The notes: a model not told the origin generated them from the sequence alone. Counted from the stretch's first letter, positions 13,478 through 26,725 are shown. The stretch: 64,000 nt of DNA from Lolium rigidum (GCF_022539505.1 NC_061514.1:220743837-220807836); one strand, 5' to 3'. Program-made: numbers and translations.

Positions 13478-13957
13478 AAGAAAAAAATCAACTGTTGGAT
13501 AAAAAACATCGGCTCGATCAACATTATGCTCGAAACTCTATCAACCTGTATAACACTACCTTCAGTTCGGACAGAGCACTTGTCTGGACTTCTATGTACG
13601 TAAACTTGGATTTCTTTATGAAAAATCCTCTACAATTTACACTATTTTACCAATGTGCTTTGAAATACTGACTCTCCATATTTCATCAATCTACAGTGTA
13701 GCTATTTTTTTTTGGGCTGGCTCATGCATGGTTGCATCAGTCAAATCATCATTTATCTTCTCAATCTCCCAAGCTACTTTCATCTTAAGTGTTACTTTTA
13801 TTGTGGCAATTTGTTCGAGTATACCTCGATATTGGTAGGCTTTTCCATAAACATATCTCGTTCGGTTAGCCTCTTGGGTTTGTGATTCTCATTAAAAAAG
13901 TAGTACATTAGCAATTTATAAGGTAGAAAGACTCTCGTATATTTTTAATTGTTACTA

Positions 13958-14135
13958 CTCCCTCCATCATATAAAGGATGTTTCTAATTTGTCAAAATTT
14001 AGATGTATCTATGCAATATCTATACACTATTTAGTGCATAATACATCTAAATTTAGATAAATCTAAGACATCATAAATAAATAAAAAAGGTCACGCCAGA
14101 AAAAAACCTTCATGTAAATGAATCAAGAGAGGAAG
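13958..14135. mobile_element. Stowaway-like MITE (Tc1/Mariner) inside the Helitron
   Basis: 178 bp, starting CTCCCTCCATCATATAA and ending with an imperfect inverted copy (...AAGAGAGGAAG), flanked by TA dinucleotides (13956-13957 and 14136-14137). The interior has an inverted pair around AAATTTAGATGTATC / ACATCTAAATTTAGATA. CTCCCTCC termini and TA target sites are the Stowaway pattern. The TIR match is imperfect, so assignment is moderate. Confidence 0.65.
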
Positions 14136-15876
14136 TATTCCTTGTGCGCCATGTTGCTTAATATTAACCAAACAGACAACGTCATGTTATCCCATGAAAT
14201 CTCTGAGCTGCGGCATCAACATCCCCTGTATGCAGTGCAACTTTCTGGTCATACATGTGAGACATCGCGCTCGGCCGCTTGCATAGCAAGTTGGCCGGGT
14301 TCCAGCCTTGGCTTGGCCACTACATCCTTCAAAAAAATAGCAACAGCTGACGACTGCCAAGAGCGGCATGAGCAAACACCCTCAGCATCCCCTCACGCAC
14401 ACAGGCAAGTCCCTTGAGGAAGCCTTGCACCTGTGCTGCGTTGCTCTCAGGTTCCCCACACACGAGCAGAGCATGTGATGAACACGACCGTATACGTGAA
14501 CCGGACGGCCTTGACTCCTGCGGCCCGGCATGCACTCGAGGGCGATAGGTCGCCTTTTCTCTCCTGGCCTGACGGAGGGGAGCACACGCAGGAGTCCAAC
14601 GCCATCGCACAACACGGCATGTCGCCAACGACCGGTTCATCAGCACTGCATCTGGCTTCTGCCCGATGCTCTCCCTCGCAACGGACCTCATCTCCCCGGC
14701 AAGCAGGCGAAGCTGCTGCTGCAGTTCCCGTGGTGAAGAGGCATCCGATATCTTCGGACTGGACGTTCACCGCCGCCCAAGCGGCCAAGCGAGACTTGGA
14801 GCGGCTGAAAGCCCATGGCTAGGCCTGGGCAGCACTGGGAGTCAGGTCGGCACCACATCTGTCCGCCGTCCAGCGTCATGTTTCTATAAAGACAGAGGTC
14901 ACCGGCGAACCCCTCGTCCCGACGGAAAGCTCCTAGCCCGTGTGACCTCGATCGTAGCTCTCGAATTCCCCACACCCCACGCTAACTCAGATGGCCTGTG
15001 GCGTCCGTCGAGACACTGGTCGTGAGTCGTGACACGGCCGGACCACGCAGCGGCGGTCTAGGGGATGCGCCTGAATTGCCCGGCCTAGCTAGAGAACGCA
15101 CTCAGGTCGGACGCCTTCACGGAGACAATGTGGGCTATGATCGATCGCCTCTCTAATGCAAACGCTATCGGAGCTCCTCGTCTCCTCGACATGCTGATTG
15201 GGCGCACCTCCGTGGAACTGGCGCCTGCCGGAAGGCCATCATTGCAGCGATGCATGACCGGTGGGGAGAACATCCTCTTCGTCGTCGTAGTCGATCTAGC
15301 CTCGTCTCATCGTGTGTCCTCAATATCACGGTATATATAAAGGGAACCATGGTGTGGCCGTGTGGGAGCTAGGAACCGTGTCCAACCTGAAAACCTATGC
15401 GTGGTCGAAGAGTTGTTTTCCTCCACGACATCCTAAACCGACTGGAATACCGCCTAGGCAACTTTTTGATGCCATCCAAACGAGACGAACAAAGACGCAT
15501 ATTCTGCCGGACGAAAGCGCCTTAGGACGGACGAAACCGCGGAAACGCTTTTCCCTTTATTATTAGGTATAGATTTTATAAGTTTGAAAATGATCCGGTG
15601 ATTTTACGGAAGGTTCTAGAAGGTTCTAGAAAAGTCCGGAAGGAATCACTAAGGAAGGAGGAGTCCCGGAGGGACTCCACCTCCCCATGGCCGGCCAACC
15701 CTAGAGGGGGGAGTCCAAGGTGGACTCCACCAAGGGGGCCGGCCACCCCCTTCATGGAAGGGTGGGAATCCCACTTGGGTGGGAGTCCCACCTTGGGTAG
15801 GATTCCCTACTACATGGAAGGTTCTTGTGTTGGGGTCTTATTCGAAGACTTGTAGTCCAACACTTGGGGATCCACC

Positions 15877-15884
15877 TATATAAT
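15877..15884 (+). promoter_or_regulatory. TATA box in Copia LTR
   Basis: TATATAAT in the context CCACCTATATAATGAGGGGC, the position of the core promoter in Angela/BARE LTRs; it would mark the U3/R boundary just downstream. Confidence 0.65.
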
Positions 15885-16991
15885 GAGGGGCATAGGGGAG
15901 GGGGCCGGCCACCAAAAAAGCCACAAGCTGGCCGCACCCCTCTCCCAAACCCTAGCCGCCCCCTCTCTCCTCCACCTCTCCCGCACGCTTAGCGAAGCTC
16001 CGCCGGAGTTCTCCATCGCCACCGCCACCACGCCGTCGTTCTGCCGGATTCAAGGAGGAGCTACTACTTCCGCTGCCCGCTGGAACAGGGAGAAGGACGT
16101 CGTCTTCATCAACACCGAACGTGTGACCGAGTACGGAGGTGCTGCCCGATCGTGGCACCGTGATCAAGATCTTCTACGTGCTTTTGCAAGCGGCAAGTGA
16201 TCGTCTACTGCAGTAACAAGAGCCTCATCTTGTAGGCTTTGGAAATCTTCAAGGGTGAGTCTCGATCATCTCCTCGTTGCTCCCGTCTTCTAGATTGCAT
16301 CTTGGCTTGGATTGCGTTCTCGCGGTAGGAAATTTTTTGTTTTCTATGCAACGAATCCCTACATGCCACGGGTTGGAGAAAAAGGAGAGAGGAGGGATGG
16401 GCTCCGGCTGGGTTGGTTAGATAGGTTAGGGTTAGGTTGGCTAGGGTTTTGTGTAGGAGGTTTTTCTTTCTCTCTTATTTTTAGTTTCTGTTTTTATTTT
16501 CTTTTTCATCTTTTGAAAAAAATTCTGGAATTTGAGAAGAGAGGAATTTGAAATGAATCAGAGAAGAACTCAAGCATGGGATACCAACATGGTAGGCTTG
16601 AGAAATAGAAGAGAGAAAAAGAGAGGGAGCCATAGAGAAAATAAAGAGAGATGAAAATATGTGGTATTAAAAAATTTGGTAAACCCTAATGGGCTCAACC
16701 ATTTGAGAAGGAAGGAATCCCAACTCAAGCACATATTAAGCATTGCAAAATAGAAAGAGAGGGGAGATAGGTTTATAGCAACCATATAAAAGAAAATTTT
16801 GGCATGACCTATTTGAAATATAGATCAAGTAGAGGGATAGGTTTAGGCTTGTTAGCTTTTCTTGGAACATCACAAGAGGGAGGGGATGAACCAAGAGATA
16901 GGAAGAGAGGAAGAACAAAAAGCAAACAAAGCAAAGCCAAAACCATATGCAATTTTATAAAAGCAAAAGGTGGTGATATGCATGAATGCAA

Positions 16992-16996
16992 CATGA
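16992..16996. repeat. Left target-site duplication CATGA of element B
   Basis: Repeated at 41964-41968. The sister LTR of element C shows the single uninterrupted site (CATGATGACATGAAAC at about 51833). Confidence 0.93.
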
Positions 16997-17340
16997 TGTG
17001 ACGCGCCGGAACCGGTACCATGAGGATCCCAGCGAACCCGCCGAAATCCGCACGATATCGATTCAGAGACGCCCTCCGACACGACGTGTGCGATGAATCA
17101 CACACGTGATGCCAGAGGAATTAACACGAGTGGTAACATTACAACAGGATTACAATAGAGCCCACAAGATACATATATTACAACAACGACTCCAACGAGT
17201 CAAGATACAAATATACAATACAAAGATCCAAATCATACAGAAGATCAAATACGTCCGAGTACGGACAAGATACAAATTGGACTAAGAGTCCTGAAGATAA
17301 CCAGTGGCGTCCATAACCCTGCCCAGGCCAAGTCGGAAGG

Positions 17341-17345
17341 GTAAC
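17341..17345. repeat. Left target-site duplication GTAAC of element A
   Basis: Perfect partner of 33237-33241; a single copy is present at the empty site 38163-38167. Confidence 0.95.
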
Positions 17346-18149
17346 TGTAATATCCCAGGTAATGGGGTTACAAAAATAGAGGAAACAGATGTGTGCATTG
17401 CATTCATGCATAGAAAATCTGGAGAATTTTTGCGCTTTAAAGTAAAACAGTCACAGTAACTGAAGTTTCACTTGACCTTGATGGAATTGAAGTAGCTCAT
17501 CAAGTCAAGCGCTATAAACCTCATTGTGACTTTGCTAAACCCTTGTTTTGGGTAGAGATGATTTGATCTAAGAGGTTAGATCAAATGGAATTAAAACTAA
17601 CACAACAACCCTTTAATCAAGGATCAACTACTTGATCTTATTAAAGATCACAACATGGTATTCCTTGCCATAACATATGAACATCAATTTAATTGGAAAT
17701 CAAGTAACAATAATTGGAGAAACTATTCTTGACTTATCCTTTTCCATGTCTTAAACAAATCCATGTTCCTACCATGAACCTCATGGTATTTCTTGAACTA
17801 AACTCTTGAACTTAACACCAACAAAAGCTTATCATTACACCCTAGAGATGGGAGAGGTATATAACCATTAAAGAGATAAGAAGCACACTCTAAATTATTA
17901 ACACTTAAAAGTTAAGCAACTACCTTGAGGTACAATTGAATTCACTTTAAAACTAAATACCAAATATAGCAAAACCCAAGGACCTAAGTGCATAAAAGCC
18001 ACATCTTCTGATTCAATCATAACTTATTAAATATGTGGAATATCACAAAACTAAATTCGTTTACATTACGAATTATAGTTCAAACTATTTGAATAAAATA
18101 AACTATGAGTATTTTGAAACTCATATGATCATGCCTTGGTGAAATCAAA

Positions 18150-18192
18150 TGTGGGGACCCCGGACTAGCTGTCCGAAATTCCCTGTTATGCA
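18150..18192. repeat. 43-bp segment present only in the 5' LTR of element A
   Basis: Begins TGTGGGGACCCCGGACTAGC and ends GTTATGCA. The 3' LTR lacks it cleanly near 27530. It closely matches the 41 bp at the plus-strand left end of solo LTR E (388-428). It contains two small palindromes (GGGGACCCC and CGGAC-N5-GTCCG). No target duplication is evident. Confidence 0.85.
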
Positions 18193-20132
18193 CATCACCA
18201 TTCAAAATTGGGGTATAATCCTTATCTTTGATATTTTGATCCCAATAATAATATCAATACAATCACATATGATATAGTGACTTAACCACAAGCATAAAAT
18301 CATTCACAAGATATTTAGTAACAAAAGCCACTTGTCTATCCAAAAATAAATCACATGAGAGGATAATACCAATGCCACATAGGATGAAAATATCTACATT
18401 GCTTGCATCTTAAGCTATGCCACCTCATGCCTAAAGGATTGCTATGGATGAGAGCATGACAACCAAGCACCTTACTTATCAAATTAAAGCAAGAGTCATC
18501 CACCCATGTGTCATGTTACTAGAGCATGCCCAAGCCTATAAAAGGAGCCTCACACTTCATTCATCTCATCATCTTGCACCATGATGCAAGAAGACCAACA
18601 CATTGAGCCATTCCATAAAATAGTTAGGATCAAGATGAAGCAGCTAGGAGGTGGAGGCATGCCACAAGATGCAGGTTTATCAGAATTCCTGAAGAACAAG
18701 CTACGAGAAGATAGCAAGGTAGAAATTCTAAGGAAGACCACATATTTAGATAATCACATCATCATTCCTTGAGTAGAACCTTAGATTATAATCCAAGTCC
18801 TTGTGGAGTGAGAGGGGTAATTGGTACAACCACATCTAAATATTTCTATTAATAACTTAGGAAGCCAAACCTTGATCATTATAAATTGTGTAGTGATCAT
18901 AAACCCTAAGAACTTGAAGTAGAAGATATAAGCTCATAAGTAAAGCTTAGAGTTAAAGCCTATAATATATATGGTGAGAAACCATTCATCATTATAACCA
19001 AAGTTAACTATAAAAGGAATTATAGCTACTTTAGTTACTTTAACAATAGATTAAGAATATAATAGAAACCTATTGGTATAAGATAAAACCAATTCTCAAG
19101 TCCTAAGTAATTAAAGGAGAACATAAACAACTAAGCAAGTAACCATATTACCTTGGTTAGGGGAGATTAAACCCTGTCATCCCAAGTCTATAAACTGGAA
19201 TTATATCTCAAACCTAGTTTATACATCACTATGGTAACCATAATCTAAACCCAGGCCTTAAGTGAGATTCAAACCATGTGTTAATAGGTAAAGAGCATTT
19301 GAACCCTAATGGTTCATTAATCAAATTCTATGCTTCAATTATAAAACAAAAGAGCCACCTAATGCTAAGTTCTATAATTAAACCCATGTGTGGTTAACAA
19401 CCATTTAACTTTGTAAGCAAGATCAACCATGATGGAAACCATACCTACTTAGATACTTTCAAAGATAATGATAGTATTACCCTTAAAAGGGGGCTATAAT
19501 AGAAATTACAAAACCCTAATAAGTTGGGCTCACATAAAATCATATGTAAGTCATCCACTCCTCAAATAGAAATCAAATCTTAATAACAACCTCTAAAATA
19601 CTATGAGTTGAAATTATCAACTCTATTAATTCCAAATAGATTTGATTCATATAGCAAAATAAATTAAAATGAGAATACAAACTCATGTTTAATTGCTATT
19701 TTGAAGAAGCTCACATATATGAACTTTAATCAAATATAAAATACTTTCTTCAATTGGGAGAGTGGTGCAATAGTCATTGCACTTGATATTCAGTAAATTA
19801 ACATAATTGAGACACCTGCAAAAATAACAGAATTCAAATTTGAATTCAAATGGGCAAATACAAAAACAGAAAATTAAAAGCAGAAAAAGAAAAGGGGAGA
19901 AAAACATTACCTGGTCTCACCTGGCCGCAATAGCCCACCGGCAGCCCAACAAACCCCAGCCCAACACGGCCCGGACCAGCCCACCTTACCCTTTCGTCTA
20001 AAAACGAGAGGAGAGGGGGTCGTCCTCATCCTCTCTGGGCGCATGGACGACAGCACGACGACGTGCTCGTCCTTCCCTCTCGCTGGCGACCTCCCCTGGC
20101 TCGACGTCGTGACGAGGCGTGTTCCTGCGCCG

Positions 20133-20140
20133 TATAAAAG
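20133..20140 (+). promoter_or_regulatory. TATA box in element A 5' LTR
   Basis: TATAAAAG in GCGCCGTATAAAAGCCCGGG, within the GC-rich block and followed by a pyrimidine-rich leader. It is the likely U3 core promoter. A second TATAAAAG at 18537-18544 is an alternative. Confidence 0.55.
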
Positions 20141-23100
20141 CCCGGGACGAACCCTAGCCCCGGTTTCTTCCTCCTCTGATCGATCTCCCCTTTCTACCGA
20201 AACCCCAGTCGCTCAGACGCCGACCATCGCCGCCGTTCGGAGCATCCCCGAGCCTCGTCGTGACCACCGCTGAGACCGCCGTCCTCGACATGCTCTGCCT
20301 GCAAGAGGAATCGACCCCGAGTGATCTGTAGCACCGCCGTCGAGCTCGTCTCCTCCGACGACGGGAGCAGGAGATTCCGGCGAACCAGGCCACGGCAAGC
20401 CTCGCCGTCATGCGCGTCGTGATCCTGGTGAGCTCCTGAGTTCCCCAGCATGCCTAGCTCGCTCGATTGCACATCGTAGCACCGCCGCGTCGTTAGCCCG
20501 TGAGCACTGCCGCCGCCCCTCGCCGCCGAGCATGCTCCGATGACCTATTCGGAGCGGCGCCACCACCAGTCCGTTTGTCTTGACGCCCTTGATCGATTGA
20601 GCCTAAGCACAGCCCCGCGCGAAACCGGACTCGCCGGCGACGTCCACCACTGGCCGCCGGCAGAGCACATGGTTGCCACATCGGCACCACGTGGCAGGCG
20701 ACATGGCTAAGGCCCACCGGTCGGTGTCTATGTGTAGACTAGCCCGGGTGTGTTTAACCATTTCATTTCAAATTCAAATTCCATTAATATCCGAAACTTT
20801 GCAAATTTGTAGGAAATTCATATGAACTTAGAAAAATGAAAATAAGATATCAAAATTCTTATAAAAGAAAATCCTATCCAATAAAAATATAATATGAAAT
20901 TTTTATTTTAAACAAAAATCTAATTACTTAAATACCTATTAATTAAGTCTTTTATTTTAATTCAAAATTCAATTAAAATTCAATAATTAAGAAAAGTTCT
21001 GAAATAAATAAAAACCAGTAAACAAATAAAGAAAACCTGAAAACTAAACTTTCTTTATTTGTTATTAAATCCTTATTAGAGGGATTTAAACCCTAATTAA
21101 CAATTATCTTAATTATTGATTCTTTAAAAATAATAAAATGCCATAGTCCAATATTATTTTCAATTCAAAGTTTTTAACAACTTCAACTCCATAATCAAAT
21201 GGTTACATAAAGAATTGCATCACAATTAGGAAAACCTAGTTCCATGTTGAATAAAGAACACAACCTCATAATTTTATGTGGAATTCTAAAACGCGAATTC
21301 ATTAGGAACCCTAGCTCCACTAATCCATTTGAACCCTAATTTGCCACTAACCTAAAACCTAGGTTATACCATGTGATCATCCTATTTTCTTTTAAATCAT
21401 AGAACCATTTAGAACCTAGATACTTGTCATAGCCACATAAAATGTAGAAGACCTATCACTAATATATGGGTACCCCATGTGTTCATCTTCATCAGACCTA
21501 GACAATCAAGTAGGGTAAGCCAGGTGTAAAACCTAGATCCTATTACCTAGGATTTCATCCTTAATTAACCTTGACTAGCATCACACCATTGTGATGAACC
21601 CTAATAACAACTATGCCAAATATAGTGCATTACCTAACTATATTCCACTAAACCCTACTAAGTATTAGATACTTATGAACCATAATATCCAGGAGCCAAT
21701 TATGCCCTATTTTAGTGGATTCAATAGTAAAACCTAGACAACCTCAACCTTAATTGTAATACTTCTTATTACTTAAGAAGTATGTTCTTCAAAAGTTATT
21801 CTTTTGAAGTAAATAGGAAGTAGCCATCAAACCTGCTTATAAGGACCTATAAACCCTAGCCAGCTATCACCAACAAGGTATACCAACCTTGATAGCAACT
21901 ATTTATAACAAATTGCTCAAGATGTTTAGGCTTAATTCAACCATACAAGACTTAGTAGCCGATGAATCCAACATTGTTGGGATCCACCTCATTCTTACTC
22001 CGAAACCGAGTTGGAACCATAGGAATCCATAGAACCCATCAAACCTAATTATCATACTTGTTCTTTATTAAAGAAAATGTTCTTCAAAAGTTATTCTTTT
22101 GAATTATATAATAAGTAATCATCAACCATGCACTAAAGGACTTAAAACTGACAACTGCTCTTTACTTATTATACAACTACTATTCCTTGGTATGTATGAT
22201 TATTACTATGCATTTTACCACTTGCTTATGATTCTAAAACAACACAACCCTGAATAAGAACCTTGTATGTGATCACTCTAAAAGTGCAACACACCCTAAA
22301 CCAATCATTACAACTCACTGATCCTAAATCATCGGGGTTAGGTCACGCTTAGAGCGATTGCATCTCATACTTATGCATTATTGCATCCTTGCCAATCTTT
22401 TAAACATCGTCCTTACCGGACGATGATGCTATTTTAGAATTTGGAATTATTGCGTATCGAAGACCTTGCCTGCATAATCTTGCAGTCAAGAAAGGCAAGT
22501 TCATCGCTTGCTCATGTCATTTGAGTATTTTTACCAAATTACTTACAAAGTACTATGTTTATCACTATTGCATAAAAAGCAAAACCACTATTTTCATAAC
22601 TATGAATATGACTATGTGGTGGGCAATGGAACCATGGATTGTGTTGATATGGTGGAGGTTCCATTGCAAGGGTTTATATCCATCTAGGATTAAACAACAA
22701 ATGTCGTCCAGTGATTCTTGTGCCGTAATACCCGTGTTAACCATAAGATCCGGAGTGGGACGGAATAGTCAATTGTATTTCCACCTCTCGTACATCAACG
22801 GATGCGCTTACCGTAGACACTTGACCCAGCTTTGGGCAAGCGGTGGGGTGGGAATCCCATTCTAATTCCCCACGGTAAGTGGTCTATGATGGGTTGCGGC
22901 TACCGGCGAAGGAGTTTGGTTAACGAGTCCCGGATCGTCGTCATGGTCGGGGTCCATCCTTAATTGGTGTAAGAGGACCGACGAGGACCCAGGGTCGGGG
23001 TATGCAACAAAGGGTGGGTGTGCGAGGTAGCGGAGGAATATGATTGGCTATGACCTTATACCGGGCCTCACACCAAAGGAAGTGTGGACGAGCTAGCGGC

Positions 23101-23895
23101 TCGGTTGGCACCAAGGTTAAGATCTCTTATGGGTAAAGCAACACACCTCTGCAGAGTGTAATGAATCGTGACCTGTCACTCCCTGTTCCGGGATATGGAA
23201 CTGCGAACGCGGCCGGAAAGGAGCTCCATGAAGTTCTAGTAAACCGGTGAAGGCCGACGGACATAGTTCTTCCGAATAAAAGCAACCTTTTGAAGAAATG
23301 GTTATGAAAACTTGCATTGGTATTAGACTTTCTGGTCTAATACTATAGCTAGTGCATTAAACACCTCTTTCCTATAATGAACTTGTTGAGTACGCTCGTA
23401 CTCATCCCACTCTTAAATCCCCTGCTTAGATATGGAGGCATCGAAGGAGGATCTACAGTGCAACTCGAAGGCCGAGGAGTCAACAACTACTTCACGAGAC
23501 AGGACCCTGTCAGAGGAGCCAGATACCACATCCAACAAGGAGAAAACCTAGTTAAGCCATAGAAGGGAACTAGCTTCCTAAACCTAGCTACTATTTAGCT
23601 AGAGTCTATTCTTAGCCTCTGTAGTTAGTGAAATACTCTACAAATAGAGTTCGTGATAAGGCTAGACTACGAGTCGTTCTTCTGGAGTTATCTGCAGTTT
23701 TACCTCATTGTAAAGTAGGAGGCTGTGCTGATCTTATGTAATAGAGTCAATGTTGTAATTCTATAGACATGCCTTGGACCCGCATATGTTTCGTTGTACC
23801 ACTCGAGCGATATAATACTAGTGGAACGGTGTTTCATTGGTGTTATATCAGACTTGCATACTACACCATGCAGTGGTATGCCGGGTCACCACAGT

Positions 23896-23907
23896 TGGTA
23901 TCAGAGC
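23896..23907 (+). promoter_or_regulatory. Primer binding site of element A (initiator Met-tRNA type)
   Basis: TGGTATCAGAGC two bases after the LTR end at 23893; complementary to the initiator Met-tRNA 3' end. It fixes the LTR boundary and the plus orientation. Confidence 0.93.
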
Positions 23908-26713
23908 AAATGCTTTGACCCTAGGATTAAAACCCTTTAAAGGAGACCTATAGGATTGGTAGAGTCTATAGGAAGTCGTCTTAGTTAAACCAAATATTTT
24001 TGTGACTTGAGATGGATATTCACTTGAGAATAATCCTGACACACTTGAGTCAACATTTCTTACCTATATTTCCTAAGTAATGTTAGCTAGCTAATCTCAA
24101 ATTATGTAGGATACTCTTAAGACCCTAAAATAATTATGAGTAGACCACAGTTGGTATACAATACATGGTAGTCCAAAGAGAGGATACAACCATAAGGAAG
24201 ATATCCTAGTGGAAGATGTGTACCAACATATGTTATGATTAAGGAAGAGTTATCCAGACTGGTAATAGGAGTTATATCATATTAGAAGATGTAAACCAAT
24301 ACAAGTAATAAGTAAGTAAACTTATCTAGACATGTGAAACAATTGATAGTAAGTGATAACTATAAGTTATTTAAGATAGTATAGACCATGATGAGTCAAT
24401 CATGGGAGATAAGGAAGAGAGATATGAATAAAATATGATTACTTACATGGTAGAGTTGTTAATCATATATGATTACCTGAGAATCATTATGTGATGGAAT
24501 AGAACATTATAAGTATTTTGGAGGAATACAATAAGAAGCCAAGTGCTAAACAATAGTGCAAGAATTATGTCCCAAAACCATGGGAACTGTGTCAAGAACA
24601 TTAGGTCCATAGCCTTACGATACAATAACTTGGAAGTATAGGAGCTATATTCGAATAGTTATGTGTCTAGAATAGTGATGTTAGAACCAGACATATCATT
24701 GAAGTAGTCCTCAACAAAATGGAAGCTATGTTAGTACTTCCAAAGAAAATTAGGTTAACCACAACTATCCTAGACCACTTTGTTTCAAGTTTAGCTCATT
24801 GCAAATGTGCAATTAATGTAAAGGTTGAGACAAATAGTAGAATTCCCTATATTCGTGCTAAGTATCACGATATAAACCTATATTATGTGGTGTTCTATAC
24901 TACACATCAGAGCCTGATGTTTAGAGATGTCTTACTCAACAATCATATTCGGGCTTATGATGATGTGTATTATAAGCACAAAGCTGAATCTTCTTGGATT
25001 TTTATTGGATTTTCATTGTTTGACTAGATCCATACATGAAGTTTGACTTTGATATGCAAATGCATGTTGCTATATCAAGTTCTTACTTAATGCTATAGAT
25101 CTAGAGGGTAATGGTATTCGTGTGAGGAAGTGACGAATTCTGAAGATTCTGAAGACAAGATGAAGGTTCATCAGAAGAAGGAAGTAAAGTTGTGGGATGT
25201 AACCGCAATACTCTGAATGAAGTACAATCAGAAACTCATGCTTACCTCAACAGATGAGTACTTTTGTACGAAAGAAGCATGAAGGTGAGAAATATAATGA
25301 TTATGGTGAAGCTGAAGCAGATCCATAGTCAACATAGAAGAGGGAATGCATGGGAAATCACTTAGGATACTATAACCATAGTGTCAGCTAGTGGTTTTCT
25401 TGCAAAATAAACCCTGAATGAAGGAAGGTGATATATGAAATCATAGCAGACATAAGAAAACCGTAGTTGATATCAGAAGACCACAATTGGTATAGGATCA
25501 ATACTGCGAGATAAAGCAGAAGATGTCTCGTCCAGTTGATCAGAACCGATAATAGAATCCATTTTTAGTTATCAAATAGCCACAGTTGGTATAATAACCA
25601 CAGCTGGTATCAGTTGGTATTACAAATAGTCCACGATTTAATTAGTTGTAACAAAAGTTTGTGAACAAATAAAAAAATCTTGTCAGTCAAATAGCTAGAT
25701 CTATAAAAATTTAGTCAAAGGATTCACATTGGATGTCCACAATTGAGTGGATACACCACAAAGTTTCTTCGCAAAACCTTAGACGAATATAAATTATAAA
25801 CAAGACCATACCAATATTCTAATCATAAGTCCAATAGTTGGAAGAAAAGGAGTTGAAGACCATAAGAAAACTCTAAGGGGTAGAGTAAAGATTGAGTTGG
25901 ATGTACAATAACTCAATACTTTGAGCAAGATAGATGAAGAAGGTCTGAACTGAGAGGAAGTTCAATCTTATTCAATTAAGATTGTTCAACAATACTTTCA
26001 GAAGGATGTCAGACCAGAAGTCGAGGTTTATACCTCGAGGAAGTAAGAAGTGGACTATCACTTGAGAAAGTGAGTAGTATTTACTCAGAAGTACGATAAC
26101 TCAAGTAAACTTAGGTAGATGAAGTGGGATGAAGAAAATACCGTAGACCAAATACAGCTCAAGAAGGCCAAAGGCTGAAGGATTTGACCATACCAGAATC
26201 AGAGACTACATGAAAGATTCCTTTCATGGAACCTAAATGAATCTAAAGAGTTATAGGTATCAATTATAAACCATGATTGGATGGACTAAATGAGTCTAAT
26301 CCATTCTTAGAGGAATAAACCATCACGACCATTTCCATGGTCAGTACATTACCAAGTACCATTATTGCAGTTTTGGTAGTAAGGGAAAAACAAAGACCTA
26401 TTTTATCAAATAGGAGATTGTTATCCAATTAGTCCTCAATTAAGACTGTCAGGACAAGAAGAAGTCCCAATCATTGAATATTCAGTGAGAAAGGAAACAA
26501 GCTTATAATATTGGAGGAAATCATGGAAGTAAAGGAAGTAATAGTTGTTTGATGTCAAACACTAATGGATTCCAGGAAGAATCTGGACAAGGGATGTATT
26601 CAATTATATCCAGTAAGATCACCATGGAGTTCAAGAAAAGATTTAGTCTGCACAAGTCAGATCCACACTCCGAAACGTGAGAGAGTTAAAACTTCGAGGA
26701 CGAAGTTTAGTTT

Positions 26714-26725
26714 AAGGGGTAGAGA
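26714..26725 (+). promoter_or_regulatory. Polypurine tract of element A
   Basis: AAGGGGTAGAGA, one base before the 3' LTR start at 26727; plus-strand DNA priming site. Confidence 0.85.

Larger units (their letters stand above)
13448..15573 (-). mobile_element. Non-autonomous Helitron
   Basis: On the minus strand the element starts TCTATACCTAATAATAAAG (15573 downward) and ends with an 18-bp hairpin (13460-13477, stem CCCGT/ACGGG), eight bases, then CTAG (13451-13448). It lies between a host A and T, with no target duplication. TC start, CTRR end, a hairpin about 11 nt from the 3' end and A/T insertion are the full Helitron signature. No Rep/helicase frame is present, so it needed enzymes in trans. 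The interior has an AT-rich part with a MITE and a GC-rich part (about 14200-15300) that could be captured host sequence. Open frames there are found on both strands and none is recognisable. Confidence 0.87.
9131..16363 (+). mobile_element. 5'-deleted Angela/BARE-type Copia element with Helitron in its LTR
   Basis: Ty1/Copia internal sequence starts abruptly at about 9131 in the end of gag, runs through protease, integrase, RT and RNase H to 12446, then has a polypurine tract and one 3' LTR (12480-16363). There is no 5' LTR, primer site or N-terminal gag. The left breakpoint also removed about 50 bp of the host LTR that is present in the sister LTR near 51152-51205. So the 5' half was lost in a deletion that extended into flanking DNA, and no target duplication can be expected. 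The LTR sequence (TGTTGGAGATATGCCC start) is the pattern of Angela/BARE elements of Pooideae. Confidence 0.92.
12480..16363 (+). repeat. Copia 3' LTR (Angela/BARE type), interrupted by a Helitron
   Basis: Begins TGTTGGAGATATGCCC and ends ...GCAACGAATCCCTACA. Without the Helitron (13448-15573) it is 1758 bp, the normal size for this family. The pieces are 12480-13447 and 15574-16363. It contains the promoter TATA box at 15877 and family-typical segments such as the GGAGTTCCGGAATGGTCCGG block near 13400. Confidence 0.9.
17346..23893 (+). repeat. Element A 5' LTR
   Basis: 6548 bp, mostly AT-rich with a GC-rich block at about 19910-20740 containing the putative promoter. It differs from the 3' LTR by scattered substitutions and a 43-bp extra segment at 18150-18192. 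The first ~120 bp after the start are the most diverged part. Short open frames (for example 18581-18772, 20043-20273, 22521-22865) recur in the other LTR, some with frame breaks; none is recognisable. Confidence 0.93.

Noticed and set aside
18581..18772. A 63-codon frame downstream of a TATAAAAG box in LTR A (MMQEDQHIEPFHK start)
   Set aside because: Broken by an indel in the other LTR (near 28040); kept only as an alternative promoter note.
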